Positions 40,640 through 49,542 of a DNA stretch of 64,000 nucleotides are shown here, one piece after another. Position 1 is the first letter of the stretch. Every line of letters begins with the position of its first letter. The notes below the pieces were generated by a model. It worked only from the letters and a program-made list of their open reading frames with translations, was not told the DNA's origin and did not search any database. Made by a program: the position numbers and the translations under genes. This stretch comes from Gammaproteobacteria bacterium (GTDB lineage: Bacteria; Pseudomonadota; Gammaproteobacteria; HTCC5015), in assembly GCA_016928055.1 (NCBI GenBank), contig JAFGLM010000043.1, positions 1 through 64,000 on the forward strand, in the 5' to 3' direction.

Positions 40640-41842
40640 TTACCGTAATCCCTCATACACTATACGCCAGCGTCCGTCATCTTCCCGCTTCCAGTATTGA
40701 CGTTTATTGGCCTCGGCATTGAAATTGTTGCTTTCGTAGTGTTGTCGATAGTCGATCTGCAATAAGGAAGACTCGCCCGGGTATCTGTAAATACTGACAT
40801 TTTTTAACTGGATTCGGATAAACGTTTTATGCCGATTGGTGGCGTGTTTGCGCTGTTTCCACGCCTGCAAATTTTCTTTGCCGCTTTGAAATTGTTCTGA
40901 ATAGTGCGCAATATATTGTTCGAAATCACGGTTACTCCAATCGCTCTGCCATTGTAGAAATTGCTTTTGTATTTCATCTAAAAATATTCGTTGTTTATCC
41001 GGTGCAATCCAGTCGGATGTGTCGTCCAGAATAACCGGTGTTTGTCCGGGTGTAATAAATGGTTTGATACCCGTAAAAATTTGATTGCTTAGTGTTACGC
41101 AACCACGGCTGGAATAAGGGGCGCGACTATAGGTGCTGCGCGGTACGCCATGGATCCAGATACCACTACCGCGGCGTTTAAGTCGTTTATCCCAGATATT
41201 CGGATAATCCAGCGTCCAGGCTCCGACACCATACAATTCATCCAGTGCAGCATCGAGCATTTCGTTGGTAATCGTATAAATGCCAACTGGAGTGCGTAAA
41301 TCGCCGCGATGTTGCTTGAATGCGCCCTGCTTGCCGATACCCACATAGTAATCTGCCAGTACGCTTATATCGCCGGACTCGTTTTGTAGCAAATATAAGC
41401 GTGATTTATCGAGATCAACCAATAACGCATAATGAATATTTTCATTCAGTGTTACGATCGCATCGGGTACCAGGCCGGCTTGCGGTCTGTACCTGTTTGC
41501 GTTCAGGCGCAAGACAAGTTCGGCTTCAAGATTTTCTTTCTGATTCTCATCATCAGTATCACGCAACGGCACAAGTCGACGTGGTGTAGGTAATGTTTGT
41601 TTATCGATAAGTTGCTGAAAAATCTGCGCAGCGCGAAAATCTGGAAAGTCTGCACAGAGCATATGACTTAATTCTGAAGCCCGACCCCAGTTTTTTTCCT
41701 CGGCCAGAGTGATAATATTTATCAATTGTTGTTCTGCGATATCTGAGGGGGGTTGATTTTTGGCCGCGTGCGCAGCAGAAATCATCAAATACATTGGGGA
41801 AAGGAATATGGCAGCGATTATGGTTATCACGATTTTGGACAT
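40640..41842 (-). CDS. exported L,D-transpeptidase with C-terminal NTF2-like domain
   Basis: This 400-residue protein has a signal peptide (about 1-26, SAAHA), a helical N-terminal region (about 30-90) and a YkuD domain (about 135-270) with HGVPRSTYSRAPYSSRGCVTL carrying the catalytic His and Cys. A C-terminal SnoaL/NTF2-like region (about 290-400) holds the tail WQSDWSNRDFEQYIAHYS and YWKREDDGRWRIVYEG. Such fusions are seen in gammaproteobacterial transpeptidases; the C-terminal domain is of unknown function. It is divergent from the metZ riboswitch and converges with the smaller YkuD gene. Confidence 0.88.
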   Translation of the reverse strand: MSKIVITIIAAIFLSPMYLMISAAHAAKNQPPSDIAEQQLINIITLAEEKNWGRASELSHMLCADFPDFRAAQIFQQLIDKQTLPTPRRLVPLRDTDDENQKENLEAELVLRLNANRYRPQAGLVPDAIVTLNENIHYALLVDLDKSRLYLLQNESGDISVLADYYVGIGKQGAFKQHRGDLRTPVGIYTITNEMLDAALDELYGVGAWTLDYPNIWDKRLKRRGSGIWIHGVPRSTYSRAPYSSRGCVTLSNQIFTGIKPFITPGQTPVILDDTSDWIAPDKQRIFLDEIQKQFLQWQSDWSNRDFEQYIAHYSEQFQSGKENLQAWKQRKHATNRHKTFIRIQLKNVSIYRYPGESSLLQIDYRQHYESNNFNAEANKRQYWKREDDGRWRIVYEGLR

Positions 41843-41936
41843 AGAGGTATTCTAACATTGTCGGTGAAATTGAATACTTATTAAGTAATTCCTGTAAGCT
41901 GTTGACCATTTATGGCAATGATGAGTAAACTATGCC

Positions 41937-41991
41937 TCGCGCCGATTTGATGCTTCAGCTTGCGGGCGCTTGATAAATTCAGCTAAAGCGG
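41937..41991 (+). promoter_or_regulatory. SAM-II riboswitch aptamer upstream of metZ
   Basis: The stretch starts TCGCGCCGATTT and continues through GCTTGC, GGGCGC, TTGATAAAT and AGCTAAAGCGG. These match in order the conserved blocks of the SAM-II (metA) aptamer as I remember it (CGCGCYGAUUU, UUGC, GCGC, UGAUAAAU, GCUAAA, GG). P1 can form between GCGCC (41939-41943) and GGCGC (41965-41969), and the 3' GCUAAA block would make the pseudoknot. It lies 73 bases before the metZ ATG. SAM binding should lower metZ expression. Confidence 0.85.
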
Positions 41992-42000
41992 TGGTATAAG

Positions 42001-42034
42001 CCTGCTTTAGTCCATAGTTAAAGCGGGTTTTTTT
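42001..42034 (+). terminator. SAM-II expression platform: terminator with competing antiterminator
   Basis: CCTGCTTTA (42001-42009) pairs with TAAAGCGGG (42019-42027) with one G:U, followed by seven T (42028-42034): a good intrinsic terminator. The aptamer 3' end CTAAAGCGG (41983-41991) can instead form nine pairs with 42001-42010. With SAM bound, the aptamer holds CTAAAGCGG and the terminator forms; without SAM the antiterminator wins. This switch is inferred from pairing. Confidence 0.8.
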
Positions 42035-42063
42035 ATGCCCGCTCAATCATGGGAGCGAGAGAG

Positions 42064-43245
42064 ATGACGATCGAAAACTGGCAGGAGTACGGATTTGATA
42101 CCCGGGCGGTGCGCGCCGGGCAAGAACGTACAGAATTGGGCGAGCACGGCGAACCGATTTTCACGACTTCGAGTTTTACATTTAAATCTGCTGCTCACGC
42201 TGCGGCGCGCTTTAGCGGCGAAGAAATCGGCAATGTCTATTCACGCTTTACCAATCCTACCGTATCAATTTTTCAAGATCGACTGGCCGCATTAGAGGGC
42301 GGTGAAGCTTGTGTTGCAACCGCTTCCGGTATGTCGGCTATTTTGTCTGTCTGTCTCGCGTTGCTGAAAAGCGGCGACCACCTGGTCTCATCGCGCAGTG
42401 TCTTTGGCACCATAACCGTATTGTTTAACAAATTTTTGCCTCGTTACGGCATCCAAACCAGTTTCGTATCGTTATCTGATTTAGATGCCTGGCGTCAGGC
42501 GATCAAACCCAATACGCGTATTTTGTTCCTGGAAACGCCTTCCAATCCGTTGACTGAATTGGGTGATATCAGAGCGCTTGCTGATCTGGCGCATGAAAAC
42601 AATTGTCTGCTGGTGGTGGATAATTGTTTTTGCACACCGGTTTTGCAGCAGCCGTTGAAGCTGGGTGCTGACCTGGTTGTTCATTCGGCAACAAAATTTC
42701 TGGATGGTCAGGGACGTGGTGTAGGTGGCGCGGTGGTGGGCGCCAAGCATGAGGTCGACGAAGAAATTTTTGGCTTTTTGCGAACTGCCGGGCCGTGCAT
42801 GAGTCCATTCAACGCCTGGATATTCTTGAAAGGATTGGAGACCTTGCGCATCAGACTGGAAGCTCAATGCAGAAGCGCACAACGTTTGGCCGAATGGTTG
42901 CAACAACAGCCTGCTGTTAAACGGGTCTATTATCCTGGCTTGCAATCACATCCTCAGCATGAGCTGGCTAAAGCACAACAGTCCGATTTTGGTGCAATAG
43001 TGTCTTTTGAGCTGGACGGCAAAGATCAGGCCTGGCGGGTTATCGATCAAACCCGCTTGTTGTCCATAACAGCCAATCTGGGTGATGTGAAAACCACCAT
43101 CACCCATCCTGCCAGCACGACCCATGGCCGGATGTCGAATGAAGAGCAGCAGGCGGCTGGTATTAGGGGTGGTCTATTAAGAGTTTCAGTAGGTCTGGAA
43201 TCAATCGATGATATACAAGCTGATCTCGCGCGCGGTTTGGAGTAG
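42064..43245 (+). CDS. metZ: O-succinylhomoserine sulfhydrylase
   Basis: This 393-residue PLP enzyme makes homocysteine from O-succinylhomoserine and sulfide. The start MTIENWQEYG has GAGAG upstream; an ATG 15 bases earlier is also in frame. The PLP Lys is in VVHSATKFLDGQGRG (about 211), with ETPSNPL and VVDNCFCTP. It resembles MetZ of Pseudomonas rather than MetB. The cluster position after purF is conserved. It is probably controlled by the SAM-II riboswitch just upstream. Confidence 0.94.
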   Translation: MTIENWQEYGFDTRAVRAGQERTELGEHGEPIFTTSSFTFKSAAHAAARFSGEEIGNVYSRFTNPTVSIFQDRLAALEGGEACVATASGMSAILSVCLALLKSGDHLVSSRSVFGTITVLFNKFLPRYGIQTSFVSLSDLDAWRQAIKPNTRILFLETPSNPLTELGDIRALADLAHENNCLLVVDNCFCTPVLQQPLKLGADLVVHSATKFLDGQGRGVGGAVVGAKHEVDEEIFGFLRTAGPCMSPFNAWIFLKGLETLRIRLEAQCRSAQRLAEWLQQQPAVKRVYYPGLQSHPQHELAKAQQSDFGAIVSFELDGKDQAWRVIDQTRLLSITANLGDVKTTITHPASTTHGRMSNEEQQAAGIRGGLLRVSVGLESIDDIQADLARGLE

Positions 43246-43258
43246 TGGAAGGATTTTT

Positions 43259-43741
43259 ATGATTAAAGTTTTATTCGTATGCATGGGCAATATCTGTCGT
43301 TCACCTACCGCAGAAGGTGTATTTCGTCAACGTGTTGAACAGGCCGGATTGCAGAAACAGATTATGATCGATTCTGCAGGGACACATAGTTATCATGTTG
43401 GCAGCAAGCCGGATGCGCGCGCCCAGGAAGCCGCCGGTCGGCGCAGTGTCGATCTGAGTCGATTACGCGCCAGAAAAGTGAGTGCAAAAGATTTTGTGGA
43501 GTTCGATTATATTTTAGCCATGGATCATGACAATTTAACGGATTTACTAACAGATTGTCCGGATGAATATCACGAAAAAGTAAAGCTGTTCCTTGATTTC
43601 GCCGTCAACTTTCCGGAAAAGGATGTGCCCGATCCCTATTATGGTGGTCGTAAGGGTTTTGAACATGTGCTTGATCTGGTAGAAGATGGCGCTGAGGGGC
43701 TGCTCAACCATATAAAAGAAAAATATTCATACACAGGATAA
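43259..43741 (+). CDS. low-molecular-weight protein tyrosine phosphatase
   Basis: From ATG 43259 (GGAAGGA upstream) the protein has 160 residues. The phosphatase loop is VCMGNICRSP (about 7-16, Cys nucleophile and Arg) and the general acid is in DPYYGG (about 126-131). It is the cytosolic Etp/Wzb fold, but no capsule kinase gene adjoins it. It lies 13 bases after metZ, so it may share the SAM-controlled transcript. A strong terminator follows. Confidence 0.93.
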   Translation: MIKVLFVCMGNICRSPTAEGVFRQRVEQAGLQKQIMIDSAGTHSYHVGSKPDARAQEAAGRRSVDLSRLRARKVSAKDFVEFDYILAMDHDNLTDLLTDCPDEYHEKVKLFLDFAVNFPEKDVPDPYYGGRKGFEHVLDLVEDGAEGLLNHIKEKYSYTG

Positions 43742-43771
43742 AAAGAACCCTCGAGCAACGAGGGTTCTTTT
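43741..43771. terminator. bidirectional intrinsic terminator
   Basis: AAAAGAACCCTCG (43741-43753) pairs perfectly with CGAGGGTTCTTTT (43759-43771), with A-run and T-run flanks on both strands. It lies between the converging phosphatase and RNase E genes and should serve both. Confidence 0.9.
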
Positions 43772-43793
43772 TAACTTCTTCCGGGCTTAAAGG

Positions 43794-46289
43794 TTAATCA
43801 GTTTCAGTCTCGGTCGGCGTCTGTTTCACAATCGTATACAAACCAGCCGCTTTCTCACTTTGCACAACAGCGGTAGCCGGTTTTTTGGATTCAACCGGTT
43901 CATTCATTATTTCAGTTTTTATCGGTTCAGGTTGCTCACGAATTGTTTCAATGACTGAATCAGATTTTGATTGTTCTGCAGTCTGAGTTTCTGCCGGCAA
44001 GGATTTAACATTGTCATATAAGCTTGTATCGGGCTTGCTATTTTCTTTTACAGTATTTTCCGGCGTAGAATCGGCAACCTGCGATGCGGATTCGATTTTA
44101 GATTCTTGTTGCGAAGCAGAAGAAACAATATCTGATTTTGATGGCATAACGGCATCAATTTTTTCAACGGATTCAGGCTTGCCGACGTTTGTTTCATCTT
44201 GTTTGGCTATGTTGTTATCCTGCGCAACATTGGGTTTTCTGTTGCGACGTGAGTCGGCTCGTTTTCCATCCTGTTGTCTGTTTGTATTACTCCGCCGATT
44301 GCCTGACCCCTCCGTTTTTGTCTGTTCATTATTGTCGCGAGCACCACCAGTATTACGGCGTCGATTATTGCCTCGACCACGTGTTGCATTACTGTCACGC
44401 GATTGCGAAGTTCGATCTTGTGAAGAATCGCCACTTGATATTGGTGCGGATTTGGTTTCGTCGCCGGTTCTTCGACTACCGCGATCCTGAGCCGATTTAC
44501 GACGACCCTGACCACGAGTATTGCGACCACGATTTCGCTCAGCATCAAAGCGATGACGGCTACGAGTCTGATTGTCCTGATCCTTGTGATGCGAGTGCTG
44601 TGTGTTTTTGGTTTTATTACCGCCACCGAACAGTGTTTTCAGCAAACGGCTCAGTAAACCGACTCTTTTACGCTTGGGTGCCGGTGCTGTCGGCACCACT
44701 CCCTGAACCGCAGCCTGCTCAGGTAAGTGCTGTTGCGTTTTTTGCTCAGGAATAAAAGCTTCTTTTTTGTAAGTTGCCAACTCATAACTGCTCTTGTCTT
44801 TGAGTTCGTCCATGTCGGACAAACGCACGCGATCAACCACATAATTCGGGGTTTCAAGATCAGGGTTGGGTACGATGGTTATATCAACAACATTACGAGC
44901 CTCAATTTCACTCAGCGATTCACGTTTTTCATTAATCAGAAACGTTGCAACTTCGATCGGTACCTGTACAAGAACGCGTTTTGAATTTTCCTTGATGGCT
45001 TCTTCTTCTACCAAACGCAGCACAACCAGAGCGAGTGATTCGACTGAGCGAATTGTTCCGTGACCGGTACAACGAGGGCAGGTAATTAAACTTGATTCAC
45101 CCAAGGATGGACGCAGGCGTTGCCGGGACATCTCCAGCAAACCAAAGCGTGAAATGCGACCGATACGAACACGAGCACGGTCGAGTTTCAACGCTTGACG
45201 CAAACGGTTCTCCACTTCACGCTGGTTTTTGATGCTGGACATGTCAATAAAATCGATGACGATCAAACCACCCAGGTCACGTAGACGTAACTGGCGGGCA
45301 ATTTCGTCTGCCGCTTCCAGGTTGGTATTTAGGGCGGTTTCTTCAATATCGCCGCCTTTGGTCGCTTTGGCCGAATTAATATCGATCGCTGTTAGCGCTT
45401 CGGTATGATCAATGACTACGGCACCGCCTGAGGGCAGGGTTACTTCGCGCTGGTAAGCTGATTCAATTTGCGATTCAATTTGAAATCGGTTGAACAGCGG
45501 TATGGATTCAGAATAACGGCGTAATTTACGCGTTTCCTGCGGCATAATCTGATGCAGGAAGTTATGCGCTTGTTGATATACAGAATCTTCATCGATCACA
45601 ATTTCGCCGATATCCTGGCTGTAATGATCACGCAAGGCACGAATGATGACATTGCTTTCCTGGTAAACCAGAAAAGGTGCGGCACGTTCAGATGACGCTT
45701 GTTGAATAGCACCCCAAACGTGGATCAAATAATCCAGGTCCCATTGCAGTTCTTCCTGCGAACGACCGACGCCGGCGGTACGTACAATAACGCCCATGCC
45801 ATTAGGTATATTGAGTTGATTTAATGCATCGCGTATCAAGTCACGATCTTCACCTTCAATGCGACGCGAAACGCCGCCGGCGCGTGCATCCGTCGGCATC
45901 AGCACCAGGTAACGGCCGGCCAGACCGATTTTGGTTGTCAGCGCGGCACCCTTGGTTCCGCGTTCTTCTTTTTCAACTTGAATAATGAGCTCTTGCCCTT
46001 CTTTAATGCTGTCTTTAATCGAGGAACGACCACGATCTTCAGATTCATCTTTGGCAAAGTAGTTTGAACTGATTTCCTTAAAGGGGAGAAAGCCGTGACG
46101 TTCAGAACCGTATTCAACAAACGCAGCCTCAAGACTGGGTTCGATGCGGGTTATTTTGCCTTTGTAAATATTAGCTTTCTTTTGTTCGCGGGAAGGTACC
46201 TCAACGTCGAGATTGTAGAGTTTCTGGCCATCGACCAGCGCCACGCGTAACTCTTCCTGCTGCGTGGCATTGATTAGCATCCTCTTCAT
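43794..46289 (-). CDS. rne: ribonuclease E
   Basis: This 831-residue endoribonuclease is the core of the RNA degradosome. It has an S1 domain (about 38-120), a 5'-sensor, an RNase H-like and a DNase I-like catalytic region ([17 protein letters not shown] has the metal Asp), and the Zn-link CPRCTGHG (about 404-411). After about residue 530 the sequence becomes Arg/Gln/Ser-rich and unstructured, with short basic motifs, as expected for RNA and partner binding. The N-terminal [21 protein letters not shown] is typical. A leader of about 450 bases precedes it. Confidence 0.95.
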   Translation of the reverse strand: MKRMLINATQQEELRVALVDGQKLYNLDVEVPSREQKKANIYKGKITRIEPSLEAAFVEYGSERHGFLPFKEISSNYFAKDESEDRGRSSIKDSIKEGQELIIQVEKEERGTKGAALTTKIGLAGRYLVLMPTDARAGGVSRRIEGEDRDLIRDALNQLNIPNGMGVIVRTAGVGRSQEELQWDLDYLIHVWGAIQQASSERAAPFLVYQESNVIIRALRDHYSQDIGEIVIDEDSVYQQAHNFLHQIMPQETRKLRRYSESIPLFNRFQIESQIESAYQREVTLPSGGAVVIDHTEALTAIDINSAKATKGGDIEETALNTNLEAADEIARQLRLRDLGGLIVIDFIDMSSIKNQREVENRLRQALKLDRARVRIGRISRFGLLEMSRQRLRPSLGESSLITCPRCTGHGTIRSVESLALVVLRLVEEEAIKENSKRVLVQVPIEVATFLINEKRESLSEIEARNVVDITIVPNPDLETPNYVVDRVRLSDMDELKDKSSYELATYKKEAFIPEQKTQQHLPEQAAVQGVVPTAPAPKRKRVGLLSRLLKTLFGGGNKTKNTQHSHHKDQDNQTRSRHRFDAERNRGRNTRGQGRRKSAQDRGSRRTGDETKSAPISSGDSSQDRTSQSRDSNATRGRGNNRRRNTGGARDNNEQTKTEGSGNRRSNTNRQQDGKRADSRRNRKPNVAQDNNIAKQDETNVGKPESVEKIDAVMPSKSDIVSSASQQESKIESASQVADSTPENTVKENSKPDTSLYDNVKSLPAETQTAEQSKSDSVIETIREQPEPIKTEIMNEPVESKKPATAVVQSEKAAGLYTIVKQTPTETETD

Positions 46290-46746
46290 AAATAATCCTG
46301 TAAACTGATGTTCGCTCCAGGACTGTTCCGATGCTTGCGGATTGCAAAGACAAACCGTTAGTTAAGGGGGGTACACACTTCAGCGGCGACAGCCAAATGC
46401 CGCCCGAACGCCATAAAAACAGCGGGGTATGTTGTAACCGTAAAATACGGTTCAGGTTAACCAATAGTGTTGCAAAAACCGTCATGCGGAACATTGGAGC
46501 GTTGTTTTCTCAAATTCCGGCTCGCTTTAAATCGGCCGGCGCATGTTTTTTTAATGGGGTTGAATTACTCAACCGCCGAAAAAAGTCTATTAACTGTCCT
46601 GTTTCGGGGCCAGCAAGGTGTGCAACGGGGGATTTAGACCGGTTGACACTCCAGCATACTGACAGGCACTTGCTCGTGACAGTTCCGCGGAATATAGCAT
46701 GTTTGGATAAAATGCATCAAATTACTGATTTGGTTATGATTTCCCA
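46290..46746. promoter_or_regulatory. long leader region between divergent rne and rluC
   Basis: This 457-base gap holds no convincing gene. Hairpins seen are AACCGTA/TACGGTT (46436-46452), GGTTGA/TCAACC (46558-46574) and the palindrome GGTTAACC (46455-46462). A TTGACA (46643-46648) lies on the rluC side. In E. coli the rne mRNA has a 360-base 5' UTR through which RNase E limits its own level; a similar autoregulatory leader would fit here but is inferred from size and position only. Confidence 0.45.
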
Positions 46747-47703
46747 ATGACAAACAAGCCTTCTGAGCAAGCTGTGCAGCATATTGAAGTTGATCCGGAT
46801 CGCGATGGACAGCGATTGGACAACTTTCTTACCCATCAGCTGCGTGGAGTGCCGCGGACCTTAATCTACCGCATTCTGCGTACCGGTCAGGTTAGGGTCA
46901 ATATGGGTCGGGTTAAACCCGGCTATCGGTTGCAGGCAGGTGATGTTGTGCGTATTCCACCGGTTCGCTGTAGCGAGCGAGTGCCATTGAATCCGGAGGG
47001 GCTGGAAACGATCGTTGCAGATCTGAAAGCGGCTGTTTTGTGGGAGAACGCGGATTTCCTTGTGTTGAACAAGCCTGCACGGATCGCCGTGCATGGTGGC
47101 AGTGGCTTGCGTTACGGACTGATAGAAGCATTAAAGGCGGCGGGCGGAGCTTATTCGGGTCTCGAACTGGTACATCGACTGGACCGTGAAACCAGCGGTT
47201 GCCTGCTACTCGCTAAAACGAGACCCTGTTTAAATCAACTTCATACCCTGTTGCGTGAACATAAAATCGAAAAATATTATAACGCTTTGCTGCAGGGTGA
47301 GATTCGACAAGCCATTACGGTTGATGCAGCACTGGTACAACGGCAACGAGGTGGCGAACGTGTGATGAGCATTACAGCGAATCAAGATGAGCGAAATAAA
47401 TCCGCCGTCACACATATCGAGCCTTTGCGTCTTTATCCAGACCTGACGTTGGCGAAAATTCAAATTGATACCGGACGCACACATCAAATCAGAGTTCATT
47501 GTGCGTCCATTGGTCACCCCTTGGCCGGCGATGAAAAATACGGTAATCGGGAATTTAATAAATCCATGCGCGCGCTGGGCTTAAAGCGATTATTTTTACA
47601 CGCCGCAGAATTACGTTTTACATTAGCGGAAACCTATAACATTGATGCGCCATTACCCGCGGAGTTAACCGCGGTACTGGAAGTACTTAATGCGAAAAAA
47701 TAG
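46747..47703 (+). CDS. rluC: 23S rRNA pseudouridine synthase RluC
   Basis: This 318-residue RluA-family enzyme has an N-terminal S4 RNA-binding domain (about 17-75, RLDNFLTHQLRGVPRTLIYRIL) and a catalytic domain with HRLDRETSGCLL (catalytic Asp). TGRTHQIRVH is also conserved. RluC modifies positions 955, 2504 and 2580 of 23S rRNA in E. coli. Position beside rne, divergently, is the usual gammaproteobacterial arrangement. It overlaps the HAD gene by 14 bases. Confidence 0.94.
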   Translation: MTNKPSEQAVQHIEVDPDRDGQRLDNFLTHQLRGVPRTLIYRILRTGQVRVNMGRVKPGYRLQAGDVVRIPPVRCSERVPLNPEGLETIVADLKAAVLWENADFLVLNKPARIAVHGGSGLRYGLIEALKAAGGAYSGLELVHRLDRETSGCLLLAKTRPCLNQLHTLLREHKIEKYYNALLQGEIRQAITVDAALVQRQRGGERVMSITANQDERNKSAVTHIEPLRLYPDLTLAKIQIDTGRTHQIRVHCASIGHPLAGDEKYGNREFNKSMRALGLKRLFLHAAELRFTLAETYNIDAPLPAELTAVLEVLNAKK

Positions 47704-48364
47704 GTATCATCTGCTGGTTTTTGACTGGGATGGCACCTTGATGGATTCGGCTGCACGAATCGTTGACTGCCTCCGTTTTGCTATCAGGCAGTCTGCATTA
47801 CCCGACAGAACCGAGCAGCAATTGCGACACATTATTGGTTTGGGACTGAATGAGTTGGTTGATTACCTGTTCCCGGAAGGTATTGACAGCGTAAAACGTC
47901 GTACGTTTATCGATGCGTATCGTCATCAGTTTATTGAGGCCAATGCCACGCCGGCGTATTTGTTTGAGGGTGTACGTGAAATGCTGGAAAACTTTTCTGT
48001 TCAGGGTTATCAACTGGCGATCGCGACGGGTAAAAGCCGGGCGGGGCTTGTCAGAAGTTTGCGCGATCAGAGCATGGAGGCACTGTTCCCGGTATCGCGT
48101 TGTGCAGATGAATGCCGGTCGAAACCGGATCCGGCCATGTTGAATGAAATATTAAGCGACTGTGATTTGTCAGCGTCGGCAGCGTTAATGATTGGCGATA
48201 CTGAGTTTGATATCGAGATGGCGCAGCGTGCCGGAGTTGATGCCGTTGCTGTTTCACAAGGCGTACATAGCGAGCAACAGCTACGCCAGGCAAAACCACT
48301 GGCCATACTTGAACACATCAGGCAATTACCGCAGTGGCTGGATAACAGACTGACTTTTTCTTAA
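47690..48364 (+). CDS. HAD-family hydrolase, phosphoglycolate phosphatase-like
   Basis: This 224-residue HAD protein has motif I FDWDGTLMDS (Asp nucleophile), motif II AIATGKS, a Lys in SKPDPAML and motif IV IGDTEFDIEMA. The cap domain lies between motifs I and II. Family likeness is to the Gph/phosphatase group often found beside rluC. The exact substrate is uncertain. It overlaps rluC and so is co-transcribed. Confidence 0.88.
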   Translation: MRKNRYHLLVFDWDGTLMDSAARIVDCLRFAIRQSALPDRTEQQLRHIIGLGLNELVDYLFPEGIDSVKRRTFIDAYRHQFIEANATPAYLFEGVREMLENFSVQGYQLAIATGKSRAGLVRSLRDQSMEALFPVSRCADECRSKPDPAMLNEILSDCDLSASAALMIGDTEFDIEMAQRAGVDAVAVSQGVHSEQQLRQAKPLAILEHIRQLPQWLDNRLTFS

Positions 48365-48546
48365 TAACAATCGTTGATCTAATGTGGAATCGAAAAAACA
48401 CATGTTTTCTGGCGGGCACTTACGTGATAATAATGAAAAACCGCCGAATCGGTTGTTTAAGTGAAAGAACCTAGCCGACTCGGATTGTTCGTATTGATAA
48501 ATTCTGCCAGAAAGCCACGATTACACGATCAAAAAGGTGCGTCCCG

Positions 48547-49530
48547 ATGCAACAAGTGAATTCCGATCAATCCAATCAAACCACTTCTTCAGCTAATGAT
48601 AGTGCGCAAGTCTGGGAACGCGAATTACTCACCCGGCTGGCCATGTCGTCGCTGAACGAGCAGCGTCGGTCACGTCGCTGGCGCAGCATTTTCTGGTTTT
48701 TGGTGCTGATGGTTACTGTCGTTATGTTTGTTACGTTGGCGAAGTTAGCCGGTAATGCGGATATCAGTACCGGCCCGCATACGGCAATCGTCAGAGTAGA
48801 GGGAGTGATCGCGTCAAATCCTGTTGAAGCTAATGCTGATGCCATCATTCAAGGTTTGCGTAATGCATTCAAACATGAAAATACGCGTGGGGTCATTCTG
48901 CGTATTAACAGCCCCGGCGGCAGTCCCGTACAGGCCAGTTATGTTTATGACGAGATGTTACGGCTGCGCAACAAATACCCGAATATCCCGCTGTATGCCG
49001 TAATTGAAGACATTGGCGCTTCCGGCGGGTACTTTATCGCCGCTGGTGCGGAAAAGATTTATGCCAATCGATCGAGTATTGTCGGTTCGATTGGTGTGCG
49101 TATGGATAACTTTGGTTTTGTCGATGCGATTGAAAAACTGGGTATCGAGCGCAGGCTGATGACGGCTGGTAAGGATAAGGGTTTGCTGGATCCTTTTCTA
49201 CCGGAAGATGAGCTTGGTCGACAGCATATTCAGGTCTTATTGGATGAAGTACACAAACACTTTATTGACGCCGTTAAAAATCAACGCGGTGAGCGCCTGG
49301 CTGCCAATGAAGAACTGTTTACCGGTTTGTTCTGGAGTGGCGAACGTAGTGTTGCGCTGGGTTTGATCGATGAACTGGGTGGTGTTGATTATGTTGCCCG
49401 TGAGGTCATTGGTGAGGAAAACATTCATGATTTTACCGTCGTTATTGATCCGCTGAGCCGATTTTTTATGAGCATGGGATCTGCCATGGTAAAAGTTGTA
49501 GAGGCGCAATTGCAGCCGAAAATGCAATAA
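48547..49530 (+). CDS. sppA: S49-family signal peptide peptidase (SppA-like)
   Basis: This 327-residue protease has one membrane anchor (about 40-62, IFWFLVLMVTVVMFVTLAKLA) and a single S49 domain, unlike the tandem E. coli SppA. The catalytic Ser is in EDIGASGGYFIAAGAEK and the Lys in LMTAGKDKGLLDPF. The RINSPGGSP loop is typical. In the periplasm it degrades signal-peptide remnants. It belongs to the shorter, SohB/SppA36-type form. Confidence 0.88.
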   Translation: MQQVNSDQSNQTTSSANDSAQVWERELLTRLAMSSLNEQRRSRRWRSIFWFLVLMVTVVMFVTLAKLAGNADISTGPHTAIVRVEGVIASNPVEANADAIIQGLRNAFKHENTRGVILRINSPGGSPVQASYVYDEMLRLRNKYPNIPLYAVIEDIGASGGYFIAAGAEKIYANRSSIVGSIGVRMDNFGFVDAIEKLGIERRLMTAGKDKGLLDPFLPEDELGRQHIQVLLDEVHKHFIDAVKNQRGERLAANEELFTGLFWSGERSVALGLIDELGGVDYVAREVIGEENIHDFTVVIDPLSRFFMSMGSAMVKVVEAQLQPKMQ

Positions 49531-49542
49531 GCGCGGGTTTAA

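Noticed and set aside
44011-44755. Long plus-strand ORFs opposite the rne C-terminal region
   Set aside because: They arise from the Arg/Ser/Gln-rich codon bias of the RNase E tail and show no family features.
46331-46750. 139-residue plus-strand ORF in the rne leader
   Set aside because: Composition is not protein-like, it overlaps rluC, and the region is better explained as the rne 5' leader.
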